From: Eggerthella timonensis
GTDB taxonomy: Bacteria > Actinomycetota > Coriobacteriia > Coriobacteriales > Eggerthellaceae
Assembly (NCBI RefSeq): GCF_900184265.1
Contig: NZ_FXXA01000002.1
Coordinates: forward strand, 186,001 to 250,000
Length of the DNA stretch: 64,000 bases
Direction: 5' to 3'
Shown here: one piece after another, positions 55,133 through 63,122 of the stretch
Numbering within the stretch: the first letter of the stretch is position 1
Layout: every line of letters begins with the position of its first letter
Notes under the pieces: generated by a model
What the model was told of the DNA's origin: nothing
Databases searched by the model: none
Seen by the model: only the letters and a program-made list of their open reading frames with translations
Program-made: the position numbers and the translations under genes

Positions 55133-55168
55133 AAGCCCCGAGTCCGCTTCGCGGCGGGCTCGGGGCTT
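55133..55168. terminator. bidirectional terminator
   Basis: Stem AAGCCCCGAGTCCGC/GCGGGCTCGGGGCTT with minor imperfection and a TTCGCG loop, between convergent genes. Confidence 0.85.
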
Positions 55169-55193
55169 CGTTGCGCTCTCGGCGCGGTTGGCG

Positions 55194-56105
55194 CTACGGC
55201 TGCGGAACCAGCGGCGAGAAATCGACCAGCTTCGGCGTGCCCACGCGCAAGCTCAGCTGCACCTCGCACGGCTTGCACGCCTGCGAGAGCTCCACGTCGC
55301 TCTGCACCGACATGTACATGTAGGTGTCGATGGCGTCCCATCCCGTGATGCGCATGAGCAGGCGCTGCAGCTCCTTGCATCCGTTCATCAGCGCCTCGTC
55401 GAACTCTTGCGCGCTCGCGTTCACGTACCACTTGCCGTGCGGGCCGAACGTCTCCAGCACGGGCCAGTTCAGCTCGAAGTCCTTCACGAGCGACACCTTC
55501 ACCGTGATGTCGGCTGCGATCTCGATGCCCGTGCCGCACAGCTCGGCGTCGCCCATCGTGGCGTGCACGTCGCCCATCTGCAGCAGCGCGCCCGGCACGC
55601 GCACGGGGAAGTACAGGCGCGTCCCCTTCGTGATCAGCTTGTTGTCCAGGTTGCCGCCGTGCGCGCCCACGAAACCGTCGATGACGTCCTCGCCGTCGGG
55701 CGCGGTGCCGATGACGCCGATCATCGGGTCGATGGGGAACTTCACGCCGTTGAAGTCGGCCATGCCGCCCTCGATGGGGATGATCTTGCTGCGATAGTCC
55801 GTCGTCTCGAACAGCGGGCCGCAATGGTCGTCGGTTGCGATGACGCCGTGGTCGGCCACCTGCACGTCGTAGATGTCCACCACCAGCACGTCGCCCGGCT
55901 CGGCGCCCTCGATGTACACGGGGCCGGCGGCCGGGTTCGTGAACCCGTAGGAGAAGTTGAGGTCCTTCATCGTGATGTCTTCACTGGGAATGCGCCCGGC
56001 GAAACAGTCCTGCGTCTTGAACAGCAGCACGTCGCCCGGACGGGCGGTCGCGCACGGCGCGTTGTCCTTGGAAAACTTGATGACCTGATCCTCGATGACC
56101 TGCAT
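55194..56105 (-). CDS. acetamidase/formamidase family protein
   Basis: 303 residues. FmdA/AmdA family features: RPGDVLLFKTQDCF, GPVYIEGAEPGDVLVVDIYDV, MIGVIGTAPDG with a metal-site HGGNLD, and DVHATMGDAELCGTGIE. It hydrolyses short amides to the acid and ammonia. The start at 56105 follows AAAGGAGG. A TATACT box lies at 56155-56160 (minus). Confidence 0.92.
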   Translation of the reverse strand: MQVIEDQVIKFSKDNAPCATARPGDVLLFKTQDCFAGRIPSEDITMKDLNFSYGFTNPAAGPVYIEGAEPGDVLVVDIYDVQVADHGVIATDDHCGPLFETTDYRSKIIPIEGGMADFNGVKFPIDPMIGVIGTAPDGEDVIDGFVGAHGGNLDNKLITKGTRLYFPVRVPGALLQMGDVHATMGDAELCGTGIEIAADITVKVSLVKDFELNWPVLETFGPHGKWYVNASAQEFDEALMNGCKELQRLLMRITGWDAIDTYMYMSVQSDVELSQACKPCEVQLSLRVGTPKLVDFSPLVPQP

Positions 56106-56273
56106 GGTTCCTCCTTTGGTTGATGACGCGATCTCGCCAACGCGTGATAGGGCTAGTATACCGCTGCGCGTTCGCTTTCCCTCGCGCAACCGCTGCCCAA
56201 CAAAGCGCGCTTTTCGAGCGCAAACGCGCTATCGTGAAGCACGACAGCGGCCTCAAACGTCGAAGGAGCCCCT

Positions 56274-56681
56274 ATGAGCGAATCGGAAGCGCGCAATCTC
56301 TGCCTGGTCGAAGGGCGTCTGCCCGTGGACGAGACGGTTCACCGCCTCAAGGACGAACTGAAGGCGCGCTCTATTCCCGTGTTCGCCACGTTCGACCACG
56401 CCCGGAACGCCGAAGACGTGGGGCTCAGCCTGCGTCCCACCGTGGTCGTGGTGTTCGGCTCGCCCCAGGTTGGTACCGTGCTCATGCAGGCCGACCAGCG
56501 CATATCGCTCGAGCTGCCCCTGCGCATTGCCGTTTGGGAGGACGAGGCGGGCCGCACGCAGCTCGCATTCCCCGCCATGAAAGAGCTCGCAGGCCGCTAC
56601 GGGTTGGGCGACCAACCCATCATCGCGAAGATGCAGCAGCTTCTGGAGGGCCTGGCGAACCAGGCCGCCGACAACCGATAA
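56274..56681 (+). CDS. DUF302-family protein
   Basis: 135 residues, cytosolic. DUF302 pattern: VDETVHRLKDELKARSIPVFATFDHA..LRPTVVVVFGSPQVGTVLMQADQRISLELPLRIAVWED. Family function is not established; some members bind metals or small ligands. Divergent from the acetamidase gene. Confidence 0.88.
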   Translation: MSESEARNLCLVEGRLPVDETVHRLKDELKARSIPVFATFDHARNAEDVGLSLRPTVVVVFGSPQVGTVLMQADQRISLELPLRIAVWEDEAGRTQLAFPAMKELAGRYGLGDQPIIAKMQQLLEGLANQAADNR

Positions 56682-56737
56682 ACGACCCTGCGCCAGCGCC
56701 TCCTGTGCGCAGGGCTCGCAAAGGCCGCCGCCCGTCG

Positions 56738-58189
56738 CTACGACAGCCCCAGCCACGTGGCGAACTTCGGCACATATCCCATTACGAAGATCACGATGAT
56801 GAGCGCCGGGATGCCGAACTTCAGCCACAAGCGCGACCAGGCGGGGAACTTCACGCCTTTGCCGGTGTCGGCCTCGGCCAGAAAGTTATCCCAGCCCCAG
56901 CCGCCCTTCGTCACGCAGAACAGCACGTAGAACAGACTGCCCAGCGGCAGCAGGTTGTTCGACACGATGAAGTCCTCGATGGACTGGATGTCGCCGATAG
57001 CCGGAATCTGCACGCCAGCCAGCACGTTGAACCCGAGGGCGCACGGCAGGCTGAGCACCGTCACAATGATGGCCGTGCGCGCGACGGCGGTCTTGCGCGT
57101 CCAACCCCACTTGTCCATCGACCAGCTGATGAGATTCTCGAACACCGCGATGATGGTGGACAGCGCGGCAAAGCTCATGAACACGAAGAACAGCGCGCCC
57201 CACAGCTGCCCCATCGGCATCTGGTTGAACACGCTGGGCAGCGTGACGAACACGAGCCCCGGGCCGCTGTCGGGCTGCACGGCGAACGCGAAGCACGCGG
57301 GGAAGATGATGAGGCCCGCCACGAGCGCCACGGCGGTATCGAGACCGCAGATGCGCAGCGCCTCGCCGGTGAGCGAGCGCTCCTTGCCGATGTAGCTGCC
57401 GAAGATCTCCATGGCCGAGATGCCCAGCGACAGCGTGAAGAACGCTTGGCCCATAGCCGCGTACACCGCGTCGCCGAACGTTGCCCATTGTTCGGCGGTC
57501 GTGGCGCCGGCGAACAGCTTACCGAAGTCGGGGATAAGGTAGAACTTGAGGCCCTCGAGACCGCCCGGCAGCGTGACCGCACGCACCACGAGCACCGCCA
57601 TGATGCCCAAGAGGCAGATCATCATCACCTTCGTGATGCGCTCGACGCCCTTCTGCAAGCCCAGGCTGCACACGAGGAAACCCAGCACGATGACCACGAG
57701 CATCCAGCCGACCAGCTCGGTGGGGTTCGCCAGCATGTCGTTGAACACGGCGCCGACGCCCGCGCTGTCCAGGCCGTTGAACGCGCCCGTGCCCATCTTC
57801 ACCACGAACGACAGCATCCAGCCGCCCACCGTGGTGTAGAACATCATGAGCACCATGCACCCGATATAGCCCCACCACGAGAACCAGTGCCACTTCCGCG
57901 AAGGCTGCAGCGTATCGAACGCCACCGCCGAGCTCTTCTGGCTGGCACGGCCCACGGCAAACTCCATGACCATGACGGGAAGGCCCAGGATGACGAGGAA
58001 CACGAGGTACATGAGCACGAACGCCGCGCCGCCGTACTCGCCCGTGATGTAGGGAAAGCGCCACACGTTGCCCAAGCCGATGGCGCACCCTGCGGAAATC
58101 AAGATGAAGCCCAGACGCGAGCCGAACCGCTCGCGCTTGGCGATGCCGGATCCGGCCTCGGCCGCGCCGCTCCCCTTGCCGTTGCTCAT
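56738..58189 (-). CDS. neurotransmitter:sodium symporter family transporter
   Basis: 483 residues, LeuT fold with about 12 helices. Family motif in helix 1: SAGCAIGLGNVWRFPYITGEYGGAAFVLMYL. Helices 6-8 carry QAFFTLSLGISAMEIFGSY and the Na+ site region FAALSTIIAVFEN. Bacterial members import amino acids with Na+ (aromatic or branched-chain). Start at 58189 follows GGGAGAGG. Confidence 0.94.
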   Translation of the reverse strand: MSNGKGSGAAEAGSGIAKRERFGSRLGFILISAGCAIGLGNVWRFPYITGEYGGAAFVLMYLVFLVILGLPVMVMEFAVGRASQKSSAVAFDTLQPSRKWHWFSWWGYIGCMVLMMFYTTVGGWMLSFVVKMGTGAFNGLDSAGVGAVFNDMLANPTELVGWMLVVIVLGFLVCSLGLQKGVERITKVMMICLLGIMAVLVVRAVTLPGGLEGLKFYLIPDFGKLFAGATTAEQWATFGDAVYAAMGQAFFTLSLGISAMEIFGSYIGKERSLTGEALRICGLDTAVALVAGLIIFPACFAFAVQPDSGPGLVFVTLPSVFNQMPMGQLWGALFFVFMSFAALSTIIAVFENLISWSMDKWGWTRKTAVARTAIIVTVLSLPCALGFNVLAGVQIPAIGDIQSIEDFIVSNNLLPLGSLFYVLFCVTKGGWGWDNFLAEADTGKGVKFPAWSRLWLKFGIPALIIVIFVMGYVPKFATWLGLS

Positions 58190-58300
58190 ACCATACCTCT
58201 CCCGCTGATTCTTGTACAAAATTGCTCGTAAGAAAAGCGTTACGATTGTAGCGTAAGAATCGAAAGGTTGAGGCTTTGAGAGCTAATTCTTAGTGCTCGC

Positions 58301-58849
58301 CTAACGCGCTTCTTTCATCATGCGGGCGAGGCGGCGCTCGATGACGAGGTCGGCCACGCCTTTCACGATGAGCAGCACGCCCAGCACCAGCACGAACATC
58401 GCCGTTGTGGCGAACGGGTTCACGATGATGACGAGGCCGCCGATGGCGATGATCGCGCTGAGGATCAGCGTGACGACCCACGTGCTGCCCTGGTACGCGC
58501 GTAGCTCGACCGAGCGCACGGCGTTCACGATGCCGCCGATGGTGAGCAGGATGCCCAGAATGAACGAGAAGAACCCGCCCACTGCCTCGGGAAACAGGAA
58601 CACGAGCAGCGCCAGCACGAGCAGCAGGATGGCGTTCGCCAACACGCCGGCGGAGCGATAGCGCGCGCCCGACGAGCGGAAGTACGCCACGAGCGACGCG
58701 ACGCCCGACACCGCCAGGTACAGCGCCAGCAGGTACACGACGGTGAGGATCGTGACGCCCGGCCAGAACGCGAGGAAGATGCCCAGCGCGATAGACGTGA
58801 CGGCCTGCGCAAGCATATTGGAGCGCAGCGCTTCGAGAAACGATTTCAT
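58301..58849 (-). CDS. HdeD/DUF308-family membrane protein
   Basis: 182 residues, six helices in three pairs, with the family rhythm ALGIFLAFWPGVTILTVVYLLALYLAVSG repeated in the later parts. HdeD contributes to acid resistance in E. coli; the role here is unknown. Confidence 0.9.
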   Translation of the reverse strand: MKSFLEALRSNMLAQAVTSIALGIFLAFWPGVTILTVVYLLALYLAVSGVASLVAYFRSSGARYRSAGVLANAILLLVLALLVFLFPEAVGGFFSFILGILLTIGGIVNAVRSVELRAYQGSTWVVTLILSAIIAIGGLVIIVNPFATTAMFVLVLGVLLIVKGVADLVIERRLARMMKEAR

Positions 58850-59150
58850 AATGCCTCCGTTCCGAGCGATTGAAGGTGACTCCCTCTATCATAATGCGTT
58901 CCGGGCGCGTATACGGTATCCGATGCGTAACGGGTACGAGGCCGCAGCGGTGCGGTGTTGCAGCGGCGCCGTGATGCCACGGTGCGGTGTCGCCGCGATA
59001 CCGCCATGCCGCTGTGTCGCAATGCTGCAGGTGCCGCAACGTCGCGGTGCCGCCATGCCGCAACGTTGCAACGCCGCGATGCCGCGCGAAACCCGCCGCG
59101 GGCGCATTATAATGATGCGACGCAGCCTCGGAGGCCACGACGGAGGGGAT
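58850..59150. promoter_or_regulatory. 301-bp region: degenerate GC-rich repeats before a TATAAT box
   Basis: 58933-59090 is built of imperfect iterations of GCGGTG/TGCCGC words, including GCCGCAACGT twice and GCGGTGC several times. A TATAAT box follows at 59108-59113, 38 bases before the LuxR start. No gene is supported. Confidence 0.6.
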
Positions 59151-60638
59151 ATGGGGACCACGAACAAGCAGAACGACGCGAAGCAGCCGGGCACGCCAGA
59201 TCAGCGGCGCTACCCCATTGCCGTCATCGGCTTCACCTGCCTGTACGCCGTGTGCGTGTCGTTCTTCTATTCCAGCTTGCTGGTTGACCGGCCGAGCTTC
59301 TCGCCCGCGATGTTCGACAACGTGCTGAACCCCTCGATTTTCGGTGCGTCGTTGCTGTTCTCGCTGCTCGCGCGCTCGAAGCTGCCCTTCGGCCGCACGA
59401 TGTACCTGGCGGTGGGCTACGCCGGGTTCGCACTGGCGCTGGGCGGCACGTTTTTCGCCGCGGCGACGTCGCTCGACACCGCTGTAGTCGCCTCGTCGGC
59501 ACTGGCAGCCGGCATCGGCATGGGGCTGGTCATGCCCTTCTACTTCGAAGCGTTCGCCCGCTACTCGTCGCGCCGCATCGCCATCGCGTTCGGCATCATG
59601 TCGCTGGGCGGTATGGCGGCGAACATGCTGCTGGGATTCGCACCCGACATCGTCTCGCTCGTCGCGCATGCGGTGCTGCTCGCCGCATCGGCGCTGTGCT
59701 TGGGCTTCGCGCTCCGCACGGAGCACGCTCCCGACGCACGCCGCGATGATTCGCCGCATACGCGCAGCGCGCTCTCGAAGCACGACTTCCTCGACGTATT
59801 CCTCGTATCGGGCGTGTGCACGTTCGCCCTGTCCATCGTGTACGGCATCCTCGACACCGCCGCCACGGGCAGCAGCGCCTCGCCCGCCACGTCGATCCTC
59901 ATCTCGCAGTTCGGCGGCATCGCGGCGGCCGTCGTGTTCCTCGCTTACTTTGGCACGCGCGCGAAACCTGCGCCGTCGCTGCTGTTCAACGTGGTGTTCG
60001 GCATCCTGGCCACCGGCATCCTGTTCTTGCCGTTCTTGTCAAACGACTACGCCGTATCGCTGAACATCCTGGCCGCCGCCGGATGGAAGCTCGTCATGCT
60101 GGCACTGTTCTACCTCGTGGTCACCACGTACGCGCACAGTCGCACGAAGCTGCTCGTGGGCATTTCGCTGGCGTACGCGCTGCCTCGATTCGGACTGTTC
60201 GTTGGGCAGAACGTGGCACAGCTATTGGGCGTGGGCAGCACGGCCGACTTCGTGCGCACCACGGCGGTGGCGTTTTTCCTGCTGTACCTCATCCTCATGG
60301 TCATCTGGATGGTGAACTCGCACGAGCGCAAGCGCGCCGAGTCGCAGGCGCGCGCCGCCGACGAGCTGCTCGGTCGTTTCGCGCAAGAGCAGGAGAGCGT
60401 GCGCCAGCTGCGATGCAACGCGCTGGCCGACGACCACGGGCTGACCAACCGCGAGAAGGACATCCTGTACCTGCTGGCCCAAGGGCGCGACCTCGCGTTC
60501 ATCTGCGAAACGCTGTTCCTGTCGAAGAACACGGTGAAGAGCTATCAGAAGACCATTTACGCGAAGCTCGACGTCCACAGCAAGCAGGAGATCATCGACC
60601 TCGTGCACGGCGAAAGCCGAAACCCTGCGAAATTCTGA
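59151..60638 (+). CDS. membrane-embedded LuxR-family regulator
   Basis: 495 residues: about 12 membrane helices (20-390), a cytoplasmic coiled linker (SHERKRAESQARAADELLGRFAQEQESVRQL) and the LuxR domain LTNREKDILYLLAQGRDLAFICETLFLSKNTVKSYQKTIYAKL. ATG 59151 follows GGAGGGG. The Tat-exported flavoprotein 597 bases downstream on the same strand is the probable target, as is usual for such pairs in Eggerthellaceae (inference). Confidence 0.92.
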   Translation: MGTTNKQNDAKQPGTPDQRRYPIAVIGFTCLYAVCVSFFYSSLLVDRPSFSPAMFDNVLNPSIFGASLLFSLLARSKLPFGRTMYLAVGYAGFALALGGTFFAAATSLDTAVVASSALAAGIGMGLVMPFYFEAFARYSSRRIAIAFGIMSLGGMAANMLLGFAPDIVSLVAHAVLLAASALCLGFALRTEHAPDARRDDSPHTRSALSKHDFLDVFLVSGVCTFALSIVYGILDTAATGSSASPATSILISQFGGIAAAVVFLAYFGTRAKPAPSLLFNVVFGILATGILFLPFLSNDYAVSLNILAAAGWKLVMLALFYLVVTTYAHSRTKLLVGISLAYALPRFGLFVGQNVAQLLGVGSTADFVRTTAVAFFLLYLILMVIWMVNSHERKRAESQARAADELLGRFAQEQESVRQLRCNALADDHGLTNREKDILYLLAQGRDLAFICETLFLSKNTVKSYQKTIYAKLDVHSKQEIIDLVHGESRNPAKF

Positions 60639-60790
60639 ACGCAACGCTGCCGTCGGGAGCGGAGTCGGTGACAGGGGCCTCGCAGCACGAGCCGGGAAGC
60701 CGGCAGCGCCGCCTCCCCGACAAAGCCGCCTTCAGGCGCGGCGTCATGCGCATATATCGACTGCGCTGAGCCAGCAAAACCCCGAAATCT

Positions 60791-60951
60791 GGTAGGTTTT
60801 GCACGATATTCATCCTCGCATCGGCTAGCCCGCAGCCGCTAAAGCCCGGTCGATTTCTCCGACCTGGGATAACGGATCGCGTGCAAGTCGAAACGTCGGT
60901 TACGACCCCAGTTCCGCAGCCCCAGATGCTGAATATCGTGCAAAACCGACC
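60791..60951. repeat. candidate palindromic element copy 5 (161 bp)
   Basis: Arms GGTAGGTTTTGCACGATATT (60791-60810) and the complementary 60932-60951 pair with one mismatch, extending to 22 bases. A degenerate core on the minus strand reads TTATCCCAGGTCGG (about 60861-60875). Diverged relative to copies 1-3. Confidence 0.6.
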
Positions 60952-61086
60952 ACAAGACGCGAATTCTCTGGCGCAGCTTCGTCGCACCAAGCTGGTCGAC
61001 GCCACGCAACCGAGTGCGCAATGCCGACGGAAGAAGCGCCCCCAGGCGAGCATCGGCAAGCTCGCGTCTCCATAACCCCTGGTCGT

Positions 61087-61136
61087 GCACCCCACCTCAA
61101 GGGGGGTTTCGCAGTTTCCCGCTTCGGGTGGGGTGC
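61087..61136. promoter_or_regulatory. inverted repeat upstream of flavoprotein (candidate LuxR operator)
   Basis: Half-sites GCACCCCACC (61087-61096) and GGTGGGGTGC (61127-61136), centres 40 bp apart, about 100 bases before the start codon. Confidence 0.45.
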
Positions 61137-61235
61137 GCGCGACCCGCTACGCCCGTACGCTGGGCCCCAGCAGATGCGCTTTCGGCGCGTCGAGCATCAG
61201 GATCGCGAAGGATCGCAAAACGGAGGAGGCTTAGT

Positions 61236-62801
61236 ATGGGGAACATCGCATCGAACGCAACGGGAGTGTCGCGCCGCTCGTTCATCACGGGAGCCGCAGC
61301 GGCAGGCGTGCTGGCAACGCTGGGCTTGGCCGGCTGTGCGCCGCAGGACAAGCAGACCGCATCGGCCGCCACGAACGGCGCCGACACGAAGTGGGACGAG
61401 GAGTGCGACGTCCTGGTCGTGGGCAGCGGGTACACGGGCCTGGCTGCAGCGCTCGAGGCGAAGAACGCCGGCGCGGACGTCAAGGTCATCGAGAAGACGG
61501 CGCGCGTGGGCGGCAACTCGGCGCTTGCAGCTGGCGACTTCGCCGTGTGCAACTCCAGCGTGCAAGAGCGCGAGGGCGTGCAGGACTCCGTCGAGCAGTA
61601 CGTGGACGACATGATGGTGGCGGGCCTGTACCTCAACGACAAGGAGAAGTGCCGGGTGATCGCCGAGAAGTCCAACGAGACGTGGGAATGGACCATCGAG
61701 ATGGGCGCCTCCTGGGCGAAGAACGACAACGACGAGTACTTCCTCTACCCGTACGGCGGCCACACCGTCATGCGCTCCATCGCGCAGGGCGACGGCGGCG
61801 GCGCGAACGTCACGGGCCCCTTCGCCGAGAAGCTCAAAGAGCTAGGCGTCGAAGTTGAGACGAAGCGCATGCTCACCCAGCTGGTGAAGGACGAGAGCGG
61901 CCGCGTGATCGGCGCTATCGTGCACGACAAGCCCAGCGGCAACGACGTGGAGAGCGGCACGCCCGTGGCCATCCGCGCCAAGAAAGCCGTGGTGCTGACC
62001 ACCGGCGGGTTCGGCCGCGACCTGGCGTTCCGCCAGGCGCAGGACCCGCGCCTCGACGACTCCGTCGACTGCACGAACCAGGAAGGCGCCACGGCCGAGA
62101 GCCTGCGCGCCTCGGTGGCCGCCGGCGCGATGGCGGTGCACACCGACTGGATCCAGCTGCTGCCCTTCATGAGCCCCGACGAGCAGGGCTACGGCGTAGC
62201 CGCGTTCTACACCGACGGCCAGGCCAGCTACGCGCCCACGCTGAACGTCGCCACCGGTAAGCGCATCGTCAACGAGCTGACCGACCGCAAGCGCTACGCC
62301 GACGCCATTCTGGAGACCGGCCAGCCGTGCGTGCAGATCACGTGCAAGAAGGCGCTGTACGACGGCGGGACCGGTCTCGAGGGCGCCATCAAAGCCGGCA
62401 TCACCACCGAATTTGCGTCCATCGAGGAGGCGGCCGAGCACTACGGCATGCCCGTCGACGCGGTGAAAGAGGAGATCGCCCGCTACAACACGTTCGTGGC
62501 GAACAAGGTTGACGAAGACTTCAAGAAGCCCATCCCCGACGACGCGCAGCCCATCGACGAGGCCCCGTTCTACGGCGTGCGTCTGTGGCCGAAGGTGCAC
62601 CACTGCATGGGCGGCGTGAAGACCGACCTCGAGTGCCGCGTCGTCGACATGGACCTGCAGGTCATCCCCGGCCTGTACGCGGCAGGCGAAGCGGTGGGCG
62701 GCATCCACGGCGCGTGTCGCCTGGGTTCCTGCGCCACGGCCGACTGCCTGGTGAACGGCCGCATCGCCGGCCAAAACGCCGCTAAGGAGCAGACCGCCTA
62801 G
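61236..62801 (+). CDS. Tat-exported fumarate-reductase-like FAD flavoprotein
   Basis: 521 residues. Signal SRRSFITGAAAAGVLATLGLAGC has a twin arginine and a lipobox-like Cys. The FAD-binding fold shows VLVVGSGYTGLAAALEAKNAG and VGGNSALAAGD. Active-site regions match FrdA/flavocytochrome c: HHCMGG (His), AVGGIHGACRLGSCA (Arg) and GKRIVNELTDRKRY (candidate acid Arg). It probably reduces an enoate-type or other organic acceptor outside the membrane. No haem motif (CXXCH) is present, so electrons must come from a separate carrier. GGAGGAGG precedes the start. Confidence 0.92.
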   Translation: MGNIASNATGVSRRSFITGAAAAGVLATLGLAGCAPQDKQTASAATNGADTKWDEECDVLVVGSGYTGLAAALEAKNAGADVKVIEKTARVGGNSALAAGDFAVCNSSVQEREGVQDSVEQYVDDMMVAGLYLNDKEKCRVIAEKSNETWEWTIEMGASWAKNDNDEYFLYPYGGHTVMRSIAQGDGGGANVTGPFAEKLKELGVEVETKRMLTQLVKDESGRVIGAIVHDKPSGNDVESGTPVAIRAKKAVVLTTGGFGRDLAFRQAQDPRLDDSVDCTNQEGATAESLRASVAAGAMAVHTDWIQLLPFMSPDEQGYGVAAFYTDGQASYAPTLNVATGKRIVNELTDRKRYADAILETGQPCVQITCKKALYDGGTGLEGAIKAGITTEFASIEEAAEHYGMPVDAVKEEIARYNTFVANKVDEDFKKPIPDDAQPIDEAPFYGVRLWPKVHHCMGGVKTDLECRVVDMDLQVIPGLYAAGEAVGGIHGACRLGSCATADCLVNGRIAGQNAAKEQTA

Positions 62802-62802
62802 C

Positions 62803-62847
62803 GGCGTGGCGCGGCGGGCGCCCCCACCCCGCACGCCGCGCCACGCC
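62803..62847 (+). terminator. hairpin 1 of 3 after flavoprotein
   Basis: A 14-bp perfect stem GGCGTGGCGCGGCG/CGCCGCGCCACGCC, 17-base loop, starting at the base after the stop codon region. Confidence 0.75.
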
Positions 62848-62903
62848 ATCGTCGGTCGAAAGCCTCGGTTTTGGCCGTAAAACCGAGGCTTTCGACCGAC
62901 GAT
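62848..62903. repeat. hairpin 2 of 3: 25-bp perfect stem
   Basis: 62848-62872 and 62879-62903 are exact reverse complements with a 6-base loop GGCCGT. It follows hairpin 1 without a gap. The stem base is GC-balanced, with TTTT/AAAA next to the loop. Confidence 0.82.
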
Positions 62904-62952
62904 CCCTCTCCAACCAACCCGCGTCGCCCCGCCTCCCCCTCCCCGGCGGGGC

Positions 62953-62998
62953 GACGACTGAGGCTCCGACTGCATCGGCGGCCGGAGCCTCAGTCGTC
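62953..62998. repeat. hairpin 3 of 3: 16-bp perfect stem
   Basis: 62953-62968 (GACGACTGAGGCTCCG) and 62983-62998 are exact reverse complements with a 14-base loop, 125 bases before the next start codon. Confidence 0.75.
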
Positions 62999-63122
62999 CA
63001 AATGGAGCGTTTCATGTGCCCAATTCTGGGCAGAACGGCATTCTTCTCCCCTCCATACTTGAAAGCGGTCCGCATCGGGGAAGCGCACGACAGGTGCGGA
63101 TGACAAGGACGATAGGAGGAGC

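Larger units (their letters stand above)
60639..61235. other. 597-bp gap: palindromic element and flavoprotein upstream region
   Basis: Holds the palindrome at 60791-60951 and an inverted repeat at 61087-61136. The short open frames here are not credible genes. Confidence 0.65.

Noticed and set aside
61070-61090. Core-like ATAACCCCTGGTCG near the flavoprotein gene
   Set aside because: No paired arms of its own around it; could be a remnant but is not supportable as a copy.
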